43,500 nucleotides of DNA from Streptomyces rochei (GTDB lineage Bacteria > Actinomycetota > Actinomycetes > Streptomycetales > Streptomycetaceae). The stretch lies in the NCBI GenBank assembly GCA_002155895.1, contig MUMD01000010.1, forward strand, positions 1 through 43,500, in the 5' to 3' direction. A program made the translations under genes and the position numbers. This document shows, one piece after another, positions 1-7,800 of this stretch. Under the pieces are notes generated by a model. The model was not told the origin of the DNA, did not search any database, and saw only the letters and a program-made list of their open reading frames with translations. Within the stretch, counting starts at the first letter, position 1; every line of letters begins with the position of its first letter.

Positions 1-3000
1 GCCGCTCCCGCAGCCCCGGCCGCTCCGGCCGCGAAGCCCGCCGCCGCCCCGGCCAAGCCCGCCGCCAAGCCGCAGGCCAAGGCCGCCGCGCCCGCCAAGG
101 ACGCCGACTCCGCGCCCGAGGGCCCCGAGCTGGTGACCCTGCGCGGTCCCGCCGCCGCGGTCGCCAAGAACATGAACGCCTCGCTGGAGCTGCCCACGGC
201 CACGTCCGTGCGCGCGGTCCCGGTGAAGCTGCTGTTCGACAACCGCATCGTCATCAACAACCACCTCAAGCGCGCCCGGGGCGGGAAGATCTCCTTCACG
301 CACCTGATCGGCTACGCGATGGTGCAGGCCATCAAGGCCATGCCGGCGATGAACTACGCGTTCGGCGAGAAGGACGGCAAGCCGACGCTGATCAAGCCGC
401 CGCACGTCAACCTCGGTCTCGCCATCGACCTGGTCAAGCCCAACGGCGACCGCCAGCTGGTCGTCGCGGCGATCAAGAAGGCCGAGACCATGAACTTCTT
501 CGAGTTCTGGCAGGCCTACGAGGACATCGTCCGCCGCGCCCGCGACGGCAAGCTGACGATGGACGACTTCACCGGCGTCACGGTCTCCCTGACCAACCCC
601 GGCGGCCTCGGCACCGTCCACTCCGTGCCGCGCCTGATGCCCGGCCAGTCGGTGATCATGGGCGTCGGCTCCATGGACTACCCGGCGGAGTTCCAGGGCA
701 CCTCCCAGGACACCCTGAACAAGCTCGGCATCTCGAAGGTCATGACGCTCACGTCGACCTATGACCACCGGGTCATCCAGGGCGCCGCCTCCGGCGAGTT
801 CCTGCGCCAGGTCGCCAACCTGCTGCTCGGCGAGAACGGCTTCTACGACGACATCTTCAAGGCGCTGCGCATCCCCTACGAGCCGGTCCGCTGGCTCAAG
901 GACATCGACGCCTCGCACGACGACGACGTCACCAAGGCCGCCCGCGTCTTCGAGCTGATCCACTCCTACCGGGTCCGCGGCCACGTCATGGCCGACACCG
1001 ACCCGCTGGAGTACCAGCAGCGCAAGCACCCCGACCTGGACATCACCGAGCACGGGCTCACCCTGTGGGACCTGGAGCGGGAGTTCGCGGTCGGCGGCTT
1101 CGCCGGCAAGTCCCTGATGAAGCTGCGCGACATCCTCGGCGTGCTGCGCGACTCGTACTGCCGCACCACCGGCGTCGAGTTCATGCACATCCAGGACCCC
1201 AAGCAGCGCAAGTGGATCCAGGACCGCATCGAGCGCTCGCACACCAAGCCGGAGCGCGAGGAGCAGCTGCGCATCCTGCGCCGGCTCAACGCCGCCGAGG
1301 CGTTCGAGACGTTCCTGCAGACCAAGTACGTCGGCCAGAAGCGCTTCTCCCTGGAGGGCGGCGAGTCCGTCATCCCGCTGCTGGACGCGGTCATCGACTC
1401 GGCGGCCGAGTCCCGCCTGGACGAGGTCGTCATCGGCATGGCCCACCGCGGCCGGCTGAACGTCCTGGCCAACGTGGTCGGCAAGTCGTACGCGCAGATT
1501 TTCCGCGAGTTCGAGGGCAACCTCGACCCGAAGTCGATGCACGGCTCCGGCGACGTGAAGTACCACCTGGGCGCCGAGGGCACCTTCACGGGCCTGGACG
1601 GCGAGCAGATCAAGGTCTCGCTGGTCGCCAACCCCTCGCACCTGGAGGCGGTCGACCCGGTCCTGGAGGGCGTCGCCCGCGCCAAGCAGGACATCATCAA
1701 CAAGGGCGGCACGGACTTCACCGTCCTGCCGGTGGCGATCCACGGCGACGCGGCCTTCGCGGGCCAGGGCGTGGTGGCCGAGACCCTGAACATGTCGCAG
1801 CTGCGCGGCTACCGCACCGGCGGCACGGTCCACGTCGTCATCAACAACCAGGTCGGCTTCACCGCCGCCCCGGAGTCCTCGCGCTCCTCGATGTACGCCA
1901 CCGACGTGGCCCGCATGATCGAGGCCCCGATCTTCCACGTGAACGGCGACGACCCGGAGGCCGTGGTCCGCGTCGCGCGGCTCGCCTTCGAGTTCCGCCA
2001 GGCGTTCAACAAGGACGTGGTGATCGACCTCATCTGCTACCGCCGCCGCGGTCACAACGAGTCGGACAACCCGGCCTTCACCCAGCCGCTGATGTACGAC
2101 CTGATCGACAAGAAGCGCTCGGTGCGCAAGCTCTACACCGAGTCCCTCATCGGTCGCGGCGACATCACCCTGGAAGAGGCCGAGCAGGCGCTGCAGGACT
2201 ACCAGGGCCAGCTGGAGAAGGTCTTCACCGAGGTCCGCGAGGCCACCTCGCAGCCGTCCGCCGGTGAGTCCTCCGACCCGCAGGCCGAGTTCCCGGTCGC
2301 CGTGAACACCGCGGTGTCCAACGAGGTCGTCAAGCGCATCGCCGAGTCCCAGGTCAACATCCCCGACCACGTCACCATCCACCCGCGCCTGCTGCCGCAG
2401 CTGCAGCGCCGCGCGGCGATGGTCGAGGACGGCACGATCGACTGGGGCATGGGCGAGACCCTCGCCGTCGGCTCCCTCCTGCTGGAGGGCGTCCCGGTCC
2501 GCCTCGCGGGCCAGGACTCGCAGCGCGGCACCTTCGGCCAGCGCCACGCGGTGGTCATCGACCGCGAGACGGGCGACGAGTTCACCCCGCTGCTGTACCT
2601 GTCCGAGGACCAGGCCCGGTACAACGTCTACAACTCCCTGCTCTCCGAGTACGCGGCGATGGGCTTCGAGTACGGCTACTCGCTGGCCCGCCCCGACGCG
2701 CTGGTGATGTGGGAGGCGCAGTTCGGCGACTTCGTCAACGGCGCGCAGACGGTCGTGGACGAGTTCATCTCGTCGGCGGAGCAGAAGTGGAACCAGACGA
2801 GCGGCGTGGTGCTCCTGCTGCCGCACGGCTACGAGGGCCAGGGCCCGGACCACTCCTCGGCCCGCCCGGAGCGCTTCCTCCAGCTCTGCGCCCAGAACAA
2901 CATGACGGTCGCGATGCCGACCCTGCCGTCGAACTACTTCCACCTCCTGCGGTGGCAGGTGCACAACCCGCACCACAAGCCGCTGGTCGTCTTCACCCCG

Positions 3001-3486
3001 AAGTCGATGCTGCGCCTGAAGGCCGCGGCCTCGAAGGCGGAGGAGTTCACGACGGGCCAGTTCCGCCCGGTCATCGGCGACGACTCGGTCGACCCGGCCG
3101 CCGTCAAGAAGGTCGTCTTCACCGCCGGCAAGGTCTACTACGACCTCGACGCCGAGCGGAAGAAGCGCGGCGTCACGGACACGGCCATCATCCGCATCGA
3201 GCGCCTGTACCCGCTGCCGGGCGCCGAGCTCCAGGCGGAGATCGCCAAGTACCCGAACGCCGAGAAGTACCTGTGGGCGCAGGAGGAGCCGGCGAACCAG
3301 GGTGCCTGGCCGTTCATCGCGCTCAACCTGATCGACCACCTCGATCTGGCGGTCGGCGCAGACGTCCCGCACGGCGAGCGCCTGCGCCGCATCTCGCGCC
3401 CGCACAGCTCGTCCCCGGCCGTCGGTTCCGCCAAGCGGCACCAGGCCGAGCAGGAGCAGCTGGTGCGTGAGGTGTTCGAGGCGTAG
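1..3486 (+). CDS. kgd: Multifunctional 2-oxoglutarate metabolism enzyme (KGD/SucA type), 5'-truncated
   Basis: The reading frame is open from base 1, so the true start lies upstream; 1161 residues are present and roughly the first hundred are missing compared with the ~1230-1270 residue actinobacterial KGD family. The visible N-terminus is an Ala/Pro/Lys-rich flexible linker (codons 1-45). An E2-like acyltransferase domain follows, ending near codon 265 with the motif DHRVIQGA. The E1 thiamine-diphosphate dehydrogenase part covers the rest, with [14 protein letters not shown] near codon 322 and the ThDP/Mg signature [10 protein letters not shown]...NNQVGF near codons 582-618. In this family the protein decarboxylates 2-oxoglutarate and serves as the E1 (and succinyltransferase) part of the TCA-cycle 2-oxoglutarate dehydrogenase in the cytoplasm. 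A near-perfect terminator follows, so it is the last gene of its transcript. Identification is very secure; only the start is unseen. Confidence 0.97.
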   Translation, partial: AAPAAPAAPAAKPAAAPAKPAAKPQAKAAAPAKDADSAPEGPELVTLRGPAAAVAKNMNASLELPTATSVRAVPVKLLFDNRIVINNHLKRARGGKISFTHLIGYAMVQAIKAMPAMNYAFGEKDGKPTLIKPPHVNLGLAIDLVKPNGDRQLVVAAIKKAETMNFFEFWQAYEDIVRRARDGKLTMDDFTGVTVSLTNPGGLGTVHSVPRLMPGQSVIMGVGSMDYPAEFQGTSQDTLNKLGISKVMTLTSTYDHRVIQGAASGEFLRQVANLLLGENGFYDDIFKALRIPYEPVRWLKDIDASHDDDVTKAARVFELIHSYRVRGHVMADTDPLEYQQRKHPDLDITEHGLTLWDLEREFAVGGFAGKSLMKLRDILGVLRDSYCRTTGVEFMHIQDPKQRKWIQDRIERSHTKPEREEQLRILRRLNAAEAFETFLQTKYVGQKRFSLEGGESVIPLLDAVIDSAAESRLDEVVIGMAHRGRLNVLANVVGKSYAQIFREFEGNLDPKSMHGSGDVKYHLGAEGTFTGLDGEQIKVSLVANPSHLEAVDPVLEGVARAKQDIINKGGTDFTVLPVAIHGDAAFAGQGVVAETLNMSQLRGYRTGGTVHVVINNQVGFTAAPESSRSSMYATDVARMIEAPIFHVNGDDPEAVVRVARLAFEFRQAFNKDVVIDLICYRRRGHNESDNPAFTQPLMYDLIDKKRSVRKLYTESLIGRGDITLEEAEQALQDYQGQLEKVFTEVREATSQPSAGESSDPQAEFPVAVNTAVSNEVVKRIAESQVNIPDHVTIHPRLLPQLQRRAAMVEDGTIDWGMGETLAVGSLLLEGVPVRLAGQDSQRGTFGQRHAVVIDRETGDEFTPLLYLSEDQARYNVYNSLLSEYAAMGFEYGYSLARPDALVMWEAQFGDFVNGAQTVVDEFISSAEQKWNQTSGVVLLLPHGYEGQGPDHSSARPERFLQLCAQNNMTVAMPTLPSNYFHLLRWQVHNPHHKPLVVFTPKSMLRLKAAASKAEEFTTGQFRPVIGDDSVDPAAVKKVVFTAGKVYYDLDAERKKRGVTDTAIIRIERLYPLPGAELQAEIAKYPNAEKYLWAQEEPANQGAWPFIALNLIDHLDLAVGADVPHGERLRRISRPHSSSPAVGSAKRHQAEQEQLVREVFEA

Positions 3487-3520
3487 CCCCCACGGGCCGC
3501 CACCGCGCCGCAGCGCGTCC

Positions 3521-3566
3521 GGGCCGGGCCGCACCCCCTCTCAGGGGGTGCGGCCCGGCCCCTTTT
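3521..3566 (+). terminator. Intrinsic terminator of kgd
   Basis: Perfect 18-bp inverted repeat (arms 3521-3538 and 3544-3561) with a 5-nt loop, followed by a C and four T residues. It sits 35 bp after the kgd stop codon and just before the next gene. Confidence 0.9.
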
Positions 3567-3587
3567 CCTGCACTTATCCTTGACCGC

Positions 3588-3770
3588 ATGTACTTCACCG
3601 ACCGAGGCATCGAGGAGCTGGAGAAGCGGCGCGGCGAGGAGGAGATCACCTTCGAGTGGCTCGCCGAGCAGCTGCGGACCTTCGTCGACCTGAACCCGGA
3701 CTTCGAGGTGCCGGTGGAGCGGCTGGCGACCTGGCTGGCGCGGCTGGACGACGAGGACGAGGACGAGTAG
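3588..3770 (+). CDS. Small acidic DUF6104-like protein
   Basis: A 60-residue acidic protein beginning MYFTDRGIEELEKRRGEEE and ending in an Asp/Glu run (DDEDEDE). No signal peptide or membrane segment is visible; the first two thirds look helical. It resembles the short conserved actinobacterial family DUF6104 that commonly sits directly behind kgd in Streptomyces, a position this copy shares (101 bp after kgd, with a strong terminator in between). That terminator means it should have its own promoter. Function is unknown and none is proposed. The start codon is the only reasonable ATG in the frame. Confidence 0.8.
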   Translation: MYFTDRGIEELEKRRGEEEITFEWLAEQLRTFVDLNPDFEVPVERLATWLARLDDEDEDE

Positions 3771-3824
3771 GCACGCAGAGTCCCGTCACGTGTCGCACGG
3801 GTCGCGGAGCGCCCCGCATGCCCG

Positions 3825-4652
3825 TCAGGGGCGCTTGGAGAGGCCGTAGGCCGTACCGAGCGCCCCGTGCGCGATCAGCAGGGCGCCGGCGGTGGTCCAG
3901 CCGCCGCTGTGGCGCCGCAGGCCCCAGGCGGTGAGCGGCAGACCGGCCGCCATCTGGGCGAGGGCCAGCGCGCGGGCTCCGGGCCCGCCCACCCAGGGCA
4001 TCCAGGCGGCGAGACGGCTCTCGTCGACGGTCGGGCGCCGTCCGGCCGCCTCGGTACACCGGGAGCCGGGCAGGGCGCGGGCGGCCTCGCCGAGGCGGTC
4101 GGCACCGTCACCGGGGGCCAGTCCGGCGGGGAGGGTGATTCCCGCGCGGGTGAGCACCGCCAGCAGTCCCCGCAGCCGGGCGCGCGCGTCGGCCTCGCGG
4201 TCCGGCCGGGTCAGCGCGTCCAGCGCCTGGAGGTCCAGTACGGGGTCCAGGCCGAGCCGGGCGGCGAAGGTGCGCATCGCCTCGTCCTCGCCGGCCGGGG
4301 TGCCGTCCGCGAGCCACACATAGCCGACGGGGCGGCGGAAGCCGGACGCGAGGGTGTAGCCGGCCCGGTCCGCGTCCCACCACAGGGCCAGTACGGGCCA
4401 GGGGGCGCCGACGGCGAGTGCAGCGGCCCAGCCGGTGACCACACGGTCGACCGGCTCGTCGCCGCGCCGCCAGGGGCCGCCCACCGGGACCAGCGCGCTC
4501 CACCCCTCACCGGCCGGGACCGACGGCATGCGCTCGCCCAGCAGCGGGGCCACGGCAGCGACGGAGTCCGGATCGGCGCGGCACAGGAGCAGGGCACCGG
4601 TGGCGTCCCCGGAGCCGGGGCGGAAGCCGGGGGCGGACTCATGCGTCGACAT
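3825..4652 (-). CDS. Hypothetical protein with two C-terminal hydrophobic segments
   Basis: A 275-residue protein of unknown function. The N-terminal ~200 residues are soluble-looking, rich in Ala/Pro/Trp, with a segment PWPVLALWWDADRAGYTLAS that may be a buried strand pair. The last ~60 residues contain two hydrophobic stretches (around ARALALAQMAAGLPLTAWGL and TTAGALLIAHGALGTAYGL) compatible with a C-terminal helical hairpin in the membrane. I chose ATG 4652; a GTG at 4658 is the alternative. A TAGTTT -10-like hexamer (4664 to 4659) would place the transcription start on the A of that ATG, and no Shine-Dalgarno is seen, so translation may be leaderless. It is convergent with the DUF6104 gene and divergent from the DUF4097 operon. 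Confidence 0.7.
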   Translation of the reverse strand: MSTHESAPGFRPGSGDATGALLLCRADPDSVAAVAPLLGERMPSVPAGEGWSALVPVGGPWRRGDEPVDRVVTGWAAALAVGAPWPVLALWWDADRAGYTLASGFRRPVGYVWLADGTPAGEDEAMRTFAARLGLDPVLDLQALDALTRPDREADARARLRGLLAVLTRAGITLPAGLAPGDGADRLGEAARALPGSRCTEAAGRRPTVDESRLAAWMPWVGGPGARALALAQMAAGLPLTAWGLRRHSGGWTTAGALLIAHGALGTAYGLSKRP

Positions 4653-4727
4653 GTTCACAAACTAGGGCAATCGCGCCCCTTCGGCCGGTCGCTGATCACC
4701 AGAACGGGTCCCTTGACTTTCGATGGC

Positions 4728-4760
4728 CGCGATATATCGTGAATGAGGAGGACGCGATAT
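4728..4760. promoter_or_regulatory. Candidate PadR operator upstream of the DUF4097-padR operon
   Basis: CGATATATCG is a perfect 10-bp palindrome at 4730-4739. The octamer CGCGATAT occurs at 4728-4735 and again at 4753-4760, a direct repeat with 25-bp period. The site lies between a TTGACT (4713-4718) and the first RBS of the operon. Many PadR proteins bind A/T-rich palindromes in front of their own operon, so autoregulation is inferred. Confidence 0.45.
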
Positions 4761-4788
4761 GCCGCGTTCAGTCGAGGAGGTCTGCACC

Positions 4789-5778
4789 ATGTCCGAGTGG
4801 TCCGTCGCGGAGCCCGGGAAGCTCACCTTCGACGAGTCCGTCACCGCACTCCAGGTCCGCATCGTCCACGGCACGGTGAACGTCGTGGGCACCGACGAGG
4901 GTTCCGCCCGCCTGGAGGTGTCCGAGATCGAGGGGCCGCCCCTGATCGTGACCCACCGGGACGGCGTGCTCACGGTGGCCTATGAGGACCTTCCCTGGAA
5001 GGGCTTCCTCAAGTGGCTGGACCGCAAGGGATGGCGCCGCAGCGCGGTGGTCTCCCTGGCCGTGCCGACCGGCACCCGCGTGGAGGTGGGGGCGGTGAGC
5101 GCGGCCGCCGTCGTCTCCGGGCTCGAGGAGCACGTCGAGGTGAAGGGCGTCTCCGGCGACACCACGCTGGTGGGCCTCACCGGCCCGGTCCGCGCCGACA
5201 CCGTCTCCGGGAGCGTGGAGGCGCAGGCCCTCACCGGGGACCTGCGGTTCCACTCCGTCTCGGGGGACCTGACGGTGGTGGAGGCGGGCTCCTCCGTCCG
5301 GGCGGACTCGGTGAGCGGTTCGATGATCGTCGACCTGGACACGGCGGGCGGGCCGACCGACATCAGCCTGACCAGCGTCTCGGGCGAGATCGCCATCCGG
5401 CTTCCCCAGCCGGCCGACGCGGAGGTGGAGGCGAGCACGGCCAGCGGCAGCGTCTCCAGCGCCTTCGAGGACCTGCGGGTGGCCGGCCAGTGGGGCGCCA
5501 AGCGGATCACGGGCCGGCTCGGCGCGGGCAGCGGCCGGCTGAAGGCCACCACCGTCTCCGGCTCGATCGCCCTGCTGCGCCGCCCGGCTGCGGAGGAGGC
5601 TCCGTGGGAGGAGGACGCGCCCCAGACACCCGACCCCGGTCACGGCCCCGGTCCCGGGCCCGATCACGGCCCGGTGGACGGCGTGCGGGGCACCTCGGGG
5701 GACAATTCCGCTTCCGGCCGGGAGCACGGCGCCACCGGTGACCCGGCCGACGGCACGACCGACAAGAAGGTGCTCTGA
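4789..5778 (+). CDS. DUF4097 beta-helix protein (putative adhesin-like), PadR-operon partner
   Basis: A 329-residue protein with a repeated strand pattern in which short VSG(D/S/E) turns recur about every 20 residues (VSGDTTLVG, VSGSVEAQ, VSGDLTVV, VSGSMIVD, VSGEIAIR), typical of the right-handed beta-helix DUF4097 family. There is no signal peptide, and the last ~60 residues are a Pro/Gly/His/Asp-rich disordered tail. Two in-frame starts each have a near-consensus RBS (GAGGAGG at 4745-4751 before ATG 4759, and GAGGAGG at 4774-4780 before ATG 4789). I prefer ATG 4789 because the upstream ATG lies within the candidate operator repeat. It is followed after one base by padR, so the two are surely co-transcribed. 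The family is often found with PadR regulators; its molecular role is not established. Confidence 0.85.
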   Translation: MSEWSVAEPGKLTFDESVTALQVRIVHGTVNVVGTDEGSARLEVSEIEGPPLIVTHRDGVLTVAYEDLPWKGFLKWLDRKGWRRSAVVSLAVPTGTRVEVGAVSAAAVVSGLEEHVEVKGVSGDTTLVGLTGPVRADTVSGSVEAQALTGDLRFHSVSGDLTVVEAGSSVRADSVSGSMIVDLDTAGGPTDISLTSVSGEIAIRLPQPADAEVEASTASGSVSSAFEDLRVAGQWGAKRITGRLGAGSGRLKATTVSGSIALLRRPAAEEAPWEEDAPQTPDPGHGPGPGPDHGPVDGVRGTSGDNSASGREHGATGDPADGTTDKKVL

Positions 5779-5779
5779 C

Positions 5780-6847
5780 ATGCCCCCCGTCTTCGCCCAC
5801 GGCCGCCTGCGCCTCTATCTGCTCAAGCTCCTGGACGAGGCCCCGCGCCACGGCTACGAGGTGATCCGGCTCCTCGAAGAGCGCTTCCAGGGCCTGTACG
5901 CGCCCTCGGCCGGCACGGTGTACCCGCGCCTGGCCAAGCTGGAGGCCGAGGGCCTGGTCACCCACACCACCGAGGGCGGGCGCAAGGTGTACGCCATCAC
6001 CGACGCCGGCCGCGCCGAGCTGGCCGACCGCAGCGGTGAGCTGGCCGACCTGGAGCTGGAGATCCGGGAGTCGGTCGCCGAGCTCGCCGCCGAGATCCGG
6101 GCCGACGTCCGCGGTGCCGCGGGCGACCTGCGCCGGGAGATGCGGGCCGCGGCCGGCGCGGCACGCCGGGGTGCCGGCTCCGGTGCGCAGGCCGAGGGCG
6201 ACGATTTCGCCACCGGCACCGCGAGCGCCGACGAGAAGGAGGCCTGGCGCGCGGCCAAGGAGGAGATGCGGCGCGTCAAGCAGGAGTGGAAGGAGCAGGC
6301 CCGCCGCGCCAAGGACGAGAGCCGTCGCGCCCGCGAGGAGGCCCAGCGTGCCCGGCGGCAGGCCAAGGAGGCCCAGGAGCGGGCCCGGGCACAGGCCCAG
6401 GAGGAGGTGCAGCGCATCGCCCAGCGGGTCCAGGAACAGGTGCAGGACCACTTCGCGCGCGGCGACTGGCCGACGGGTCTGCGTGAGGGGCTGAGCGAAC
6501 TGGCCAAGGAGGTCGGCGACTTCGGCAAGGACTTCGGGAAGGAGTTCGGCAGGGAGTGGGGCTTCGGCCGCTCGGAGGCCGGGCCGGCCGCCCACCGGGC
6601 CGAGTACGCGTCCACACCCGAGGATTTCCCCGCCGGTTACGCCCCCTCCTGGGCCCACGAGGACGCCGCGGAGTCCACCGGCGATCCCGCCCGCGATCTG
6701 GACCGGCTGCTCGACCGCTTCCGGGACGACATCCGCGACGCGGCCCGGGACCACGGGGTCACAGCCGACCAGCTCCGCGAGACGCGCCGGCACCTGTCGA
6801 CGGCCGCGGCCCACATCGGGGCGATACTGCGGACCCCCAAGCCCTGA
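5780..6847 (+). CDS. PadR-family transcriptional regulator with long coiled-coil tail
   Basis: A 355-residue protein. Residues 1-80 form the PadR winged helix (LRLYLLKLLDEAPRHGYEVI, then SAGTVYPRLAKLEAEGLV and the wing GGRKVYAITDAG). Residues ~85-235 are an extended, highly charged Ala/Arg/Glu helix with heptad character (for example KEEMRRVKQEWKEQARRA). The C-terminal ~110 residues carry Gly/Phe-rich turns and end in a helix. Typical PadR proteins are 110-190 residues, so this one is about twice the usual length, with an unusually long stalk. ATG 5780 starts one base after the upstream TGA. It probably represses its own operon through the palindrome at 4730-4739. The effector is unknown. Confidence 0.9.
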   Translation: MPPVFAHGRLRLYLLKLLDEAPRHGYEVIRLLEERFQGLYAPSAGTVYPRLAKLEAEGLVTHTTEGGRKVYAITDAGRAELADRSGELADLELEIRESVAELAAEIRADVRGAAGDLRREMRAAAGAARRGAGSGAQAEGDDFATGTASADEKEAWRAAKEEMRRVKQEWKEQARRAKDESRRAREEAQRARRQAKEAQERARAQAQEEVQRIAQRVQEQVQDHFARGDWPTGLREGLSELAKEVGDFGKDFGKEFGREWGFGRSEAGPAAHRAEYASTPEDFPAGYAPSWAHEDAAESTGDPARDLDRLLDRFRDDIRDAARDHGVTADQLRETRRHLSTAAAHIGAILRTPKP

Positions 6848-6947
6848 TCCCGCCGCGGTCTGGCACCCCCCGGCCCGACTCCCCGTCGCGACTCCCCCGG
6901 CTCGGCCCCTCGGGTGCCCGCCCGGGGGAGCGGCCGGGCCGCGCCCC

Positions 6948-7511
6948 TCAGGCGCAGGCTTCCCCGGTGTCACCGCCCAGCACCCGGGTCAACGACTCGT
7001 ACGTCACCCCGTGGTCGGCCAGCACCTCGGCGGGCACCCCGGGACGGACGGTCAGGGCGAGGAGGACGTGCTCGTCCCCGATCCACCGCTCGTGCCGGTC
7101 GACGGCGACCCGGAGCGCCTGCTCCAGCACCTTCTTGGCGTCCTTGCTGAAGCTGCGGTGCCCGGACCACCGGCGCCGGTCCTTCCGGTCGCCGGACAGG
7201 GCGCCGACACCGTGGGCCTCCTCCACCCGGGCGACGATCTCGGAGACGTCGATCCCGAGCCCGGCGAGCGCGTCGGCCTCGGCCCGCGACAGCCCGGCCC
7301 GGCGCCGCGCCTCCGTCAGCGCCTGCCGGACCGCCTCCCTGCGCCCGCCGACCCCCAGCGCGCCCAGCGCGAACGAGGCGCGGCTGCCCTCGCGGTCGAG
7401 CAGGGCGAGCAACAGGTGCTCCGGATCGACGGTCTGCGCCCGCGCCCCTTCGGCGTGCCCGACCGCCCCCTGCACCACGTCCCGGGCGTTCTTGGTGAAC
7501 CGCTCGAACAT
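6948..7511 (-). CDS. Stand-alone Clp N-terminal (R) domain protein
   Basis: A 187-residue protein beginning MFERFTKNARDVVQGAV, like the N-domain of ClpC/ClpB. Two Clp_N-type repeats are visible: DPEHLLLALLDREGS near residue 30 and GDEHVLLALTVRPGV near residue 147. There is no AAA+ module, no Walker motifs and no ClpP-binding loop, so it cannot be an unfoldase. By family analogy it could bind substrates or adaptor proteins. The start ATG (7511-7509) overlaps the TGA of the upstream HTH gene by one base (TGATG) and has a GGGAGG RBS inside that gene, indicating tight translational coupling. Confidence 0.9.
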   Translation of the reverse strand: MFERFTKNARDVVQGAVGHAEGARAQTVDPEHLLLALLDREGSRASFALGALGVGGRREAVRQALTEARRRAGLSRAEADALAGLGIDVSEIVARVEEAHGVGALSGDRKDRRRWSGHRSFSKDAKKVLEQALRVAVDRHERWIGDEHVLLALTVRPGVPAEVLADHGVTYESLTRVLGGDTGEACA

Positions 7512-7720
7512 CAATGCCTCCCGTACTTCTTGTGCACGGCCTGCCTGCTGACCCCGAGTTCGTTGGCGATCTCCTGCCACGACCAGCCGTGCCCGCGCGC
7601 GCTGCGCACCTGCACGGCCTCCAGCTGCTCCAGCAGCCGGCGCAGTGCCGCGACGGCCCGCAGCCCGACCCGGGGATCACGATCACCCGCGCGTGCGGCG
7701 AGATCGGTTGCTTCGCTCAT
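7511..7720 (-). CDS. Small helix-turn-helix regulator, first gene of the ClpN operon
   Basis: A 69-residue protein: an N-terminal helical part (LRAVAALRRLLEQLEAVQVR) followed by an HTH (WQEIANELGVSRQAVHKKYG) that ends the protein. It looks like the small MerR/LuxR-like HTH proteins that pair with Clp-N proteins in Streptomyces. An upstream GTG (7741) would add seven residues but lies inside the promoter. The promoter TTGACA-N17-TATGTT places +1 exactly on the A of ATG 7720, so a leaderless mRNA starting here is the best reading. Two copies of an inverted repeat overlap the -35 and -10, suggesting autorepression by this protein. Confidence 0.85.
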   Translation of the reverse strand: MSEATDLAARAGDRDPRVGLRAVAALRRLLEQLEAVQVRSARGHGWSWQEIANELGVSRQAVHKKYGRH

Positions 7721-7722
7721 GT

Positions 7723-7740
7723 TGTCAACATAGGTTGACA
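7723..7740. promoter_or_regulatory. Operator copy 1, TGTCAAC-N4-GTTGACA
   Basis: An 18-bp inverted repeat with 7-bp arms and spacer ATAG, covering the -10 region of the HTH-clpN promoter. The same motif recurs 27 bp away at 7750-7767 with one change in the left arm. The likely ligand is the small HTH protein. Confidence 0.6.
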
Positions 7741-7755
7741 CCCCGCATCTGTCAA
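7727..7755 (-). promoter_or_regulatory. Strong promoter of the HTH-clpN operon, apparently leaderless
   Basis: On the minus strand, TTGACA (7755 to 7750), a 17-bp spacer and TATGTT (7732 to 7727) match the vegetative sigma consensus almost perfectly. The predicted start site, 7 nt after the last -10 base, is 7720, the first base of the ATG. Confidence 0.7.
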
Positions 7756-7776
7756 TGATGGTTGACAGATGCGGGG
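7741..7776. promoter_or_regulatory. 36-bp palindrome holding operator copy 2 and a possible terminator
   Basis: Perfect 15-bp arms (CCCCGCATCTGTCAA at 7741-7755 and its complement at 7762-7776) with a 6-nt loop. The inner part (7750-7767) is operator copy 2 and contains the -35 of the HTH-clpN promoter. The whole hairpin lies 25 bp downstream of the oxidoreductase stop on the same strand, so as RNA it could also end that transcript, although no T-tract follows. Confidence 0.6.
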
Positions 7777-7800
7777 TTCGGGAGGCGTGCGAAGAAGACG

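Noticed and set aside
966-1793. Long minus-strand open frame opposite kgd
   Set aside because: Antisense shadow of the E1 domain in a high-G/C gene; Ser/Arg/Pro-rich translation without domains.
5507-6973. 488-codon minus-strand frame across DUF4097 and padR
   Set aside because: Low-complexity Gly/Ala/Leu translation, no family match, and it opposes two clearly coding genes.
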